A stretch of 5,257 nt of DNA from Acidimicrobiaceae bacterium (GTDB lineage Bacteria > Actinomycetota > Acidimicrobiia > Acidimicrobiales > RAAP-2). The stretch lies in the NCBI GenBank assembly GCA_003151555.1, contig PLXU01000203.1, forward strand, positions 17,328 to 22,584, given 5' to 3'. Shown piece by piece: positions 1 through 4,817 of the stretch. The translations under genes and the position numbers were made by a program. The notes below the pieces were generated by a model. The model was not told the DNA's origin. It ran no database searches and was given only the letters and a program-made list of their open reading frames with translations. Within the stretch, counting starts at the first letter, position 1. Each line of letters opens with the position of its first letter.

Positions 1-191
1 ACCGACCGGACTTCATTGTCCGCCAGGTTGTCACCACGATGACGACGTGATTCGTCGGCGAGAAACTGCGACCACTCCATCTCGGGCCGCCAGTAGAGGA
101 GGAAGTCGAAGTCGTCGGCGATCATGGCCTCGTGGCCGGCGCGAGCCGACTTTTCGTCGTGCGCTTCGTAGGGCCGTAGACGAAGTTGCAT
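1..191 (-). CDS. GNAT-family N-acetyltransferase, N-terminal part only (runs off the left edge)
   Basis: Reading leftward from the ATG at 191-189, the frame stays open to the window edge and gives 63 codons. The protein begins MQLRLRPYEAHDEK and continues with a stretch containing HEAMIADDFDFLLYWRPEM. This matches the start of GNAT acetyltransferases, which typically open with a short beta strand (LRLRP), a D/E-rich turn and a first helix, followed in this subgroup by a G/DFxFLL...W segment. Such enzymes transfer an acetyl group from acetyl-CoA to an amine. The acetyl-CoA-binding R/QxxGxG/A motif would lie beyond the window, so neither activity nor substrate can be checked. The start is 38 bp after the TetR stop on the same strand. 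The ribosome-binding site is weak (GCGGA about 13 nt upstream), which fits translation from an operon message. The family call is moderately secure; the function is unknown. Confidence 0.72.
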   Translation of the reverse strand, partial: MQLRLRPYEAHDEKSARAGHEAMIADDFDFLLYWRPEMEWSQFLADESRRHRGDNLADNEVRS

Positions 192-229
192 CGCGTCAGG
201 CTATCCGCCGCGACGGGGGGTAGTTCCTT

Positions 230-838
230 TTAGTGGACGACGACCCGTTCGTGTGAGTTGACCATCGACTCGGCAATCACTTCGAGGGCCATGAGCCAGT
301 CGTCGCAGTTGATCGAGAGGGCGTGCTCGCCCTCCAATGAGATCTGGCCGAAGAAGAGGGCGTACCAGATGCGCGCGAACGCCACACCGGTCATGCCGGG
401 CGCCAGCAGGTCCCTCTCGATGAGCGGCTGCACGTGCTTCATGATCAGATCGCTGGCCTCGCGCTTCGCGGCGGCGATACCGGCCGACGCGGTGGGGTTG
501 TGCCCTGCGAAGGACATGCTCTCGATGCGCAGGATTCGGGCCTCCGTGCGCAGCGGCAACTGCGCTTCGCAGATCATCACCTTCAGTGCGGCGCGCAGGT
601 CATCGGTCGTCTCCACACCCTGGAGCGGAGTGGTGAAGATCACGGCGAGGCCCACGAGCACCTGGCGGAAACGGTAGACCACGGTGGCGGCGATGAGGTC
701 TTCGCGATCTTCGAAGTAACTGTAGAGCAGCGCGATCGAGATATTGGCTTCGAGGGCCACGCGCTTGACGCGGAACTGCGTGAGACCATTGCGTTCAATC
801 TCGAGTGCGGCCGCTTCTAAAATCTTGTCCCTCGTCAT
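230..838 (-). CDS. TetR/AcrR-family transcriptional regulator
   Basis: This 202-residue protein has the usual TetR length. Residues 2-18 form the first helix (TRDKILEAAALEIERNG). Residues 23-42 form the helix-turn-helix, with the family pattern V-x-x-V-A-x-x-A-x-[IV]-S-x-x-x-[LY]-Y-x-Y-F followed by the D-R-E-D-L-I start of helix 4. The remainder (about 50-200) is a helical ligand-binding and dimerisation domain with no strong similarity I can name. Such proteins are dimeric, usually repressors, and release DNA when a small ligand binds. The ATG at 838 is followed directly by the DNA-binding domain, so no longer form is needed; a GGGAAG 13 nt upstream is a weak Shine-Dalgarno. The gene is third in a co-directional run, 39 bp after the E2 stop and 38 bp before the GNAT start. 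It may control its own operon or the divergent importer; the palindromes at 3407-3419 and 3486-3502 are candidate sites. Ligand unknown. Confidence 0.93.
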   Translation of the reverse strand: MTRDKILEAAALEIERNGLTQFRVKRVALEANISIALLYSYFEDREDLIAATVVYRFRQVLVGLAVIFTTPLQGVETTDDLRAALKVMICEAQLPLRTEARILRIESMSFAGHNPTASAGIAAAKREASDLIMKHVQPLIERDLLAPGMTGVAFARIWYALFFGQISLEGEHALSINCDDWLMALEVIAESMVNSHERVVVH

Positions 839-877
839 GATTGGACACTACTTCCCGGCGCGGTAACCGACTAAAAA

Positions 878-2224
878 CTAGACCTCGGCAGCCCAATCAC
901 GGCTGTTCAGGATTTCGTCGACTCGCCACAAAAACCGGGCGGCGTACGCCCCGTCGACGGCCCGGTGGTCGAACGTCAGGGCCAGCAGTCCCACCGAATG
1001 AATGGCAATCGACTCCTCGCCGTTGGTTTCGACGACCACTGGCTTGCGGCTGACGCCGTCGGTGGAAAGTATCGCGACCTGGGGTTGATTGATGATGGAT
1101 CCGGTTAACAGCGTGGCGAAGGGGCCGGGATTGGAGATGGTGAAGGTGCCGGTGGCGGTGTCGTCAATCGTGAGCTTCTTGGTGCGCGCGCGATCGGCGA
1201 GTTGACGAATCGCTTGGGCCATCGTGCGAAGGTTGTGCTCGTCAGCATTTCGTATGACCGGCACGATGAGGCCCTCGCCCTCGAGCTCGACCGCAATCCC
1301 GAGGTTGAGGTCGTGATGCACAATCAGTTCGTCGTTGTTGACCGAGGCGTTGAGGTGCGGGTAGTCGCGCAACGCGCTCAGCGTGGCCACCGCGTTGAAG
1401 GCCAGATAACTGAGACCAAAACCTTCGCGCTCCTTGAAGGCCGCGCCATGTTGGCGGCGCACATCTTCGACGCGTTCGTAGTCGACCTCCCGCACCATCA
1501 ACGTGTGCGCCGACGTTGCCTTCGAGCGCACCATGTGCTCGGCGGTGAGTCGACGAATCTTGGTGAAGGGGACGATCTCGTCGCCGCGAAGACCGACCTT
1601 CGCGGGTCTCGCGGCGATCGCCACTTCGACGTCGTGACGGGTGACTCGGCCATCGGGACCGGTGCCGATGAGTATCGAGGGATCGACGTTGCTCTCGTCG
1701 AGCAAACGTCGAACGACTGGCGACAGCGACGCCGACGGGCTAATCGCGGGTGCGTCGACCTGAGCACTCACGAACGCGAGCACGTCGTCGCGAGTGAGTC
1801 GGCCGTTCGGTCCGGTGGCCGCTACCTGAGCGGCCTCCAGGCCGTGCTCGGCGAGTAAGCGGCGCACGACCGGTGAAAGCGGGGCCGTGTCATCGAGCGC
1901 GCGCGCGGCAGCCTTGGGCGTGGTCGGTGCGCTGGCCTGTGGCTTCGCCGGCGACGTGGCCTCGCTACGTGGTGCGCTCGTCGCAGCATCGGCGTCACCG
2001 ATGGTGGCGAGTTTCGTGCCCACGACGACGGTCTCGCCTTCTTGTACGTAGATGGCGGTCACGACACCGTCGAGCGGCGCGGGAATTTCGGTGTCGACCT
2101 TGTCGGTGGAGACCTCGAAGAGCGGTTCACCGCGTTGAATTGACTGCCCTACTTGCTTGAACCATTTGGTGACCGTGCCCTCGTTGACCGTCTCGCCCAA
2201 TTGAGGCATGGCGATGTCAGCCAC
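878..2224 (-). CDS. Dihydrolipoamide acyltransferase (E2) of a 2-oxoacid dehydrogenase complex, with two peripheral-subunit-binding domains
   Basis: This 448-residue protein carries acyl groups on a lipoyl-lysine arm and transfers them to CoA in the cytoplasmic core of a 2-oxoacid dehydrogenase complex. Residues 1-77 are a lipoyl domain with the modified lysine at K42 in STDKVDTEIP. A Pro/Ala/Thr-rich flexible linker follows (about 78-113). Two E3/E1-binding domains come next, residues 116-152 and 167-203, each opening LSPVVRRLL and containing TGP[ND]GR[LV]TR. The catalytic domain spans about 215-448: GTFTISNPGPF, INQPQVAIL and the active-site FDHRAVDG motif (H420, D424) are all intact. The start is GTG at 2224, supported by AAAGGG 5 nt upstream and by the canonical MADIAMPQLGETV opening. 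One binding domain is the usual number in bacteria, so the pair is unusual. It lies 39 bp after the hydrolase and 39 bp before the TetR gene. No E1 or E3 gene is in the window. Pyruvate, 2-oxoglutarate and branched-chain 2-oxoacid specificity cannot be told apart from sequence alone. Confidence 0.96.
   Translation of the reverse strand: MADIAMPQLGETVNEGTVTKWFKQVGQSIQRGEPLFEVSTDKVDTEIPAPLDGVVTAIYVQEGETVVVGTKLATIGDADAATSAPRSEATSPAKPQASAPTTPKAAARALDDTAPLSPVVRRLLAEHGLEAAQVAATGPNGRLTRDDVLAFVSAQVDAPAISPSASLSPVVRRLLDESNVDPSILIGTGPDGRVTRHDVEVAIAARPAKVGLRGDEIVPFTKIRRLTAEHMVRSKATSAHTLMVREVDYERVEDVRRQHGAAFKEREGFGLSYLAFNAVATLSALRDYPHLNASVNNDELIVHHDLNLGIAVELEGEGLIVPVIRNADEHNLRTMAQAIRQLADRARTKKLTIDDTATGTFTISNPGPFATLLTGSIINQPQVAILSTDGVSRKPVVVETNGEESIAIHSVGLLALTFDHRAVDGAYAARFLWRVDEILNSRDWAAEV
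1616..1726 (-). other. Second peripheral-subunit-binding domain (PSBD) of the E2
   Basis: This segment encodes E2 residues 167-203. It opens LSPVVRRLLDESNVD and ends TGPDGRVTRHDV. The nine residues LSPVVRRLL are identical to the first copy, but seven of the nine codons differ synonymously. The duplication is therefore old and the amino acids are held by selection. Confidence 0.9.
1769..1879 (-). other. First peripheral-subunit-binding domain (PSBD) of the E2
   Basis: This segment encodes E2 residues 116-152. It opens LSPVVRRLLAEHGLE and ends in the TGPNGRLTRDDV loop and helix typical of the roughly 35-residue E3/E1-binding fold. The first of two copies, it is offset by 51 residues from the second. 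Confidence 0.9.
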
Positions 2225-2229
2225 GTCGA

Positions 2230-2235
2230 CCCTTT
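2230..2235 (-). promoter_or_regulatory. Ribosome-binding site deciding the GTG start of the E2
   Basis: AAAGGG on the minus strand lies 5 nt before the GTG at 2224. It supports GTG over the in-frame ATG five codons downstream, which would cut off the first strand of the lipoyl domain. Confidence 0.65.
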
Positions 2236-2263
2236 GAACCGCGTGGGCCGTTCGTCGTCATGA

Positions 2264-3334
2264 TCAGTGGCGAGTGGCGTTGAGGTGCTGCGCCAACCAG
2301 TCCGCACTGAGCGGACGATGACGATAGACCACGTTGGCGCAGCCGTGATTGCCCTCTTCGAGCAGCACCAGTTTGGACTCACCGCGCGCTTCGTTGGCCA
2401 ATCGCTCACCGTCCTGCCACGGGAAGAGACGGTCCCGTTTACCCATCACCACCATAAGAGGCGTGGTGATCTTCGACGCAAAGCCCTCGAGCGTCATGTC
2501 CCACGCCCTTCTTTCCGCCTCTTCGGGCGACGCCGAGAACGATCGGACTTGAAAGGCGCTGCGGGTCAGGGGATTGAGGTCCTTCCACGTGGCGCCGAGG
2601 TTGTAGGGACCGGCCAAGGCCACGGTTCCCCTGATCGGCAGGTCTGAACTGGCCATTCTGGCCGCGTAGAAGCCGCCCAGGCTGACGCCCCAGACCCCGA
2701 TGCGATCGTTGTCAACCTGGTCCATGGAAAAGAGATGGTTGATGACTGCCTCGCCGACCCGGTCCCACTCGGGCCGGATTGCCAATGTCCACTCCGCCTC
2801 GCCCTGACCCGGTCCGTCGAGAGCGAAGATGGCCATGCCGCGGTCGAGGAAGGCGCGCTCTACGTCGCGAAACTCCTCCTTGGTGGAGTCGAGCCCGGGA
2901 ATCAAGATGACGGTGGGGTGGGGTCCGTTCTTGTGGGGCGCGCGAAAGATCCCCACCAGTTTGGAACCCTCGAAGGCAATCTCCTCGCGGCTGCCCGGCG
3001 GATCAAAAAGCGTGATGGCCCGGTTGAGCGCGTCCACGGCGCGTGAGTGCGCCGCCTTCGCCTGATCGGGGTCGTGGACGAACAGGAACTTGCCGAAGTG
3101 GAAATACGTCGCGGCGCGCGCGTAGAACTCGCCGGCGCTGAAGCGCCGACCTTCGGCGAGCGCTCGGGTCGCCAGTTCAAAGTGCTCTTGGCCGCCCGCG
3201 CACCAGGCCGCGCACCAGTCGTCCCAGCGGGTGAGCCCCTTAGTGATTCGCGCGTAGTCGTTCGCGTCGACGCCGTTGACGGTGAAGCGAGGCTCCCAGT
3301 TGGCAATCGCCGTTTCTAAAAGCACATCGGCCAT
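2264..3334 (-). CDS. Alpha/beta hydrolase related to 2,6-dihydroxypseudooxynicotine hydrolase / FrsA-like esterases
   Basis: This is a 356-residue cytoplasmic hydrolase with no signal peptide. Residues 1 to about 115 form a largely helical N-terminal region of the kind that caps the active site in the 2,6-dihydroxypseudooxynicotine hydrolase group. The alpha/beta-hydrolase core follows. It has the hallmark PGLDSTKEEF near the oxyanion strand (146-155), FALDGPGQGE (170-179), the nucleophile elbow GVSLGG with S218, an acid residue D301 in GKRDRLFPW, and the base H330 in EGNHGC. Triad spacing and total length closely match the nicotine-pathway C-C hydrolase as I remember it (S217, D300, H329). 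The accessory glutamate of that enzyme appears to be replaced: aligning on the PLT motif puts L253 there. The substrate is therefore probably different, and a C-C hydrolase or an esterase are both possible. The ATG at 3334 has GAGG 6 nt upstream. It is the first gene of the leftward operon. Confidence 0.88.
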   Translation of the reverse strand: MADVLLETAIANWEPRFTVNGVDANDYARITKGLTRWDDWCAAWCAGGQEHFELATRALAEGRRFSAGEFYARAATYFHFGKFLFVHDPDQAKAAHSRAVDALNRAITLFDPPGSREEIAFEGSKLVGIFRAPHKNGPHPTVILIPGLDSTKEEFRDVERAFLDRGMAIFALDGPGQGEAEWTLAIRPEWDRVGEAVINHLFSMDQVDNDRIGVWGVSLGGFYAARMASSDLPIRGTVALAGPYNLGATWKDLNPLTRSAFQVRSFSASPEEAERRAWDMTLEGFASKITTPLMVVMGKRDRLFPWQDGERLANEARGESKLVLLEEGNHGCANVVYRHRPLSADWLAQHLNATRH

Positions 3335-3340
3335 GTTCCC

Positions 3341-3344
3341 CCTC
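3341..3344 (-). promoter_or_regulatory. Ribosome-binding site of the alpha/beta hydrolase
   Basis: GAGG, continuing as GAGGGGG on the minus strand, lies 6 nt before the ATG at 3334. It is the strongest Shine-Dalgarno among the leftward genes, consistent with this gene being first in the operon. Confidence 0.7.
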
Positions 3345-3392
3345 AGACGTCGCTATAGGTGCTGATGGTAACGGAGAAAGAGGTCGCTAGGA

Positions 3393-3444
3393 CAGGGCCC
3401 AGTGCTTGAAAACTTTTCAGAGTAAATAAGGGTTTTTGGCCCTG
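3393..3444. repeat. Spaced inverted repeat CAGGGCC ... GGCCCTG
   Basis: CAGGGCC at 3393-3399 and its exact reverse complement GGCCCTG at 3438-3444 are 38 nt apart and bracket the 3407-3419 palindrome. The arms are partly self-complementary (GGCC), which lowers its significance. It could bring two protein-binding sites together or be chance. Confidence 0.3.
3407..3419. repeat. Perfect 6+1+6 palindrome TGAAAACTTTTCA
   Basis: TGAAAA and TTTTCA flank a single C with no mismatch. It lies inside the AT-rich core of the intergenic region, 32 bp upstream of the candidate importer promoter, a position suited to an operator or activator site. Too short and loopless to act as an RNA hairpin. Role inferred only. 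Confidence 0.45.
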
Positions 3445-3450
3445 GCGAAC

Positions 3451-3479
3451 TTGTGGGTTCACTACTACGTCGTTAGGGT
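3451..3479 (+). promoter_or_regulatory. Candidate promoter of the importer operon
   Basis: TTGTGG (3451-3456) and TAGGGT (3474-3479) are separated by 17 bp. The -10 fits the TAnnnT pattern common in actinobacteria and the -35 keeps the TTG. Transcription would start near 3486, giving a leader of about 78 nt before the ATG at 3564. The start point would fall in the 3486-3502 palindrome. This is pattern matching only. Confidence 0.35.
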
Positions 3480-3485
3480 TGCCCT

Positions 3486-3502
3486 ATCACTCAGAGAGTG
3501 AT
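3486..3502. repeat. Perfect 7+3+7 palindrome, candidate operator at the importer transcription start
   Basis: ATCACTC and GAGTGAT flank AGA without mismatch, making a 17-bp element centred at 3494. It begins 7 bp after the candidate -10, where a bound repressor would block transcription. The size and symmetry suit a dimeric helix-turn-helix regulator such as TetR or GntR types. In RNA it would be a weak 7-bp stem with a 3-nt loop. The symmetry is directly visible; the role is inferred. Confidence 0.6.
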
Positions 3503-3552
3503 CGATTCTGGAACTTGTGCATTTGGGGGAGCGCCAGAGACGCCTATACGTT

Positions 3553-3560
3553 GGGGGGAA
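3553..3560 (+). promoter_or_regulatory. Ribosome-binding site deciding the start of the solute-binding protein
   Basis: GGGGGGAA ends 3 nt before the ATG at 3564. It supports this ATG over the in-frame GTG at 3498, which lies inside the 3486-3502 palindrome, has no Shine-Dalgarno, and would put 22 non-signal-like residues ahead of the basic start MNRKRELFR. Confidence 0.75.
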
Positions 3561-3563
3561 TTT

Positions 3564-4814
3564 ATGAATAGAAAAAGGGAACTTTTTCGCACGCTAGGTG
3601 TTGCTTCGGTGGCGGCGGTATCGATCTTGACGATGGTCACCACCAGTGGCGCCAGTTCGAACGGGACACTCGCCAAAGGCGCTCCGGTCACGATCGGCAT
3701 CTCACTTTCGCTCTCGGGCGACTTCTCGGCCGATGGCATTGCCTTCGATCAGGGTTACAAACTCTGGGCCGCGGACGTGAACGCCAAGGGTGGTCTGCTC
3801 GGCCACAAGGTCAAGCTCGACATTGTCTCGGACGCGTCCAGTCCGACGCAAGTAGTCACGAACTACCAGGACCTCATTTCGGTCAAGCACGTGAACCTGA
3901 CCTTCGGTCCGTTCTCGTCCCTGTTGACGCTGCCCGCTGCCAAGGCGGTCTCGCGTTACGGCTACGCCATGGTCGAGGGTGCCGGTGGTGCGCCGTCCGT
4001 CTTCCAAGCCGGGCTCACCAACGTCTTTGACGTGGCGCTGCCCGTGGCTAACTCGCTGGTGCCGTTCGCCACGTGGATATCGTCGCTGCCTAAGTCGCAG
4101 CGTCCGACGAGCGTGGCCTACGTGACCTCGAACGACCCGTTCACCGAGCCCCAGATCCCGGTGGCGCAGAAGATCATGTCGCCGGCCGGTATCAAGACCG
4201 TCTACAACAAGGTCTTCCCCGCCGAAGTGACGGACTACACCCCGATCGCCGACGCGGTGGCGGCGGCGAAGGCGCAGGTCGTCGTGCTCGGTTCCGTTGA
4301 CGTACCGACGGTGGCCTCGTTCATGCAGGCCTTCGAGCAGGCGCACTACAACCCGAAGGTCTTCATCGCGACGGCCGGGCCCGACCAGGGTGCCTCCTTC
4401 GTGAAGGTCGTCGGCGCCAAGAATGTCAGCGGCGTGATGGTGCCCAACTCGTGGTACGGCCTAGCCGCTAACCCGACGAGCCAGAAGATGGTCGCTGAGT
4501 ACATTGCCAAGTACGGCGGCACCGCGGCCGGCGTGAACGCCGACGTCGCCGAGGCGTACGGAGTTGGCCAAGTGATAGCTGCGGCGGTGAAGGCCACCGG
4601 TGGCTTTAACAACGCCAAGATCATCAAGTACCTGCACTCGGGCGTCTCGCTCAAGACGGTGCTCGGTGGTGCGCAGTTCAACGCGCTCGGTGAGAATCCT
4701 CAAATGACGGCGTACACCTTCCAGTGGCAGGGTGCGAAGTTCCTTCAGGTGAACCCCTTGGGCAACCCCAACACGGTCAAGATTCTGTTCCCGAAGCCGG
4801 CCTGGGGCGGTTAA
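3564..4814 (+). CDS. Branched-chain amino acid-type ABC transporter, solute-binding protein (Peripla_BP type 1, LivJ-like)
   Basis: This 416-residue exported receptor captures the substrate outside the membrane and delivers it to the LivH/LivM permeases. Residues 1-30 are a Sec-type signal: basic MNRKRELFR, a hydrophobic stretch at about 11-26, and a likely cleavage after TSGA (A30). The mature part starts with the first beta strand, VTIGISLSLSGDFSADG (42-58). It continues with the family's NAKGGLLGHKVKL turn (73-85), the D-x-S-S-P-T-Q-V helix (90-97) and the GPFSS ligand-binding segment (115-119). Length and two-lobe pattern are normal for the family. No cysteine occurs anywhere, so there is no lipobox and no lipid anchor. 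The ligand could be a branched-chain or other amino acid, an amide, urea or an aromatic or aliphatic acid. It is co-transcribed with the permease 3 bp downstream. Confidence 0.93.
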   Translation: MNRKRELFRTLGVASVAAVSILTMVTTSGASSNGTLAKGAPVTIGISLSLSGDFSADGIAFDQGYKLWAADVNAKGGLLGHKVKLDIVSDASSPTQVVTNYQDLISVKHVNLTFGPFSSLLTLPAAKAVSRYGYAMVEGAGGAPSVFQAGLTNVFDVALPVANSLVPFATWISSLPKSQRPTSVAYVTSNDPFTEPQIPVAQKIMSPAGIKTVYNKVFPAEVTDYTPIADAVAAAKAQVVVLGSVDVPTVASFMQAFEQAHYNPKVFIATAGPDQGASFVKVVGAKNVSGVMVPNSWYGLAANPTSQKMVAEYIAKYGGTAAGVNADVAEAYGVGQVIAAAVKATGGFNNAKIIKYLHSGVSLKTVLGGAQFNALGENPQMTAYTFQWQGAKFLQVNPLGNPNTVKILFPKPAWGG

Positions 4815-4817
4815 CTC

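Larger units (their letters stand above)
3335..3563. other. Divergent intergenic control region (229 bp)
   Basis: This is the only non-coding stretch of any size in the window. It separates the leftward hydrolase-E2-TetR-GNAT genes from the rightward importer genes and must carry both start regions. It is more AT-rich than the genes, especially around 3405-3437. It contains two perfect palindromes, one spaced inverted repeat, a 9-bp direct repeat and one plausible rightward promoter, listed separately. I see no convincing promoter for the leftward genes; on the minus strand only scattered TAnnnT -10-like hexamers occur (TACCAT, rc of 3366-3371), with no matching -35. No riboswitch, tRNA or small ORF is evident. 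Confidence 0.8.

Noticed and set aside
258..820. Two overlapping plus-strand open frames across the TetR gene.
   Set aside because: They lie antisense to a clear TetR protein, have no family resemblance, and are the kind of open frame that GC-rich DNA produces by chance.
839..877. A terminator between the E2 and TetR genes, suggested by TTTTT just after the E2 stop.
   Set aside because: No GC-rich hairpin precedes the T run in the transcript.
1202..1858. A 218-codon plus-strand open frame opposite the E2.
   Set aside because: Its translation is rich in Arg, Val and His with no domain pattern; the opposite strand codes an intact E2.
809..3322. A TTCTAAAA sequence shared by the starts of the TetR and hydrolase genes (near 815 and 3314).
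   Set aside because: Both copies are inside codons for a similar helix (ILEAA and LLETA), so coding coincidence explains them.
3515..3549. A second rightward promoter with -10 TATACG (3544-3549) and -35 TTGTGC (3515-3520).
   Set aside because: The spacing is 23 bp, too long, and the leader would be too short to hold the full ribosome-binding site.
3498..3563. A 22-codon N-terminal extension of the solute-binding protein starting at GTG 3498.
   Set aside because: The codons overlap the palindrome, have no ribosome-binding site, and would bury the signal peptide; ATG 3564 has a strong one.
3702..4346. A 214-codon minus-strand open frame opposite the solute-binding protein.
   Set aside because: It is very rich in Arg, Gly and His, typical of an antisense shadow of a GC-rich gene.
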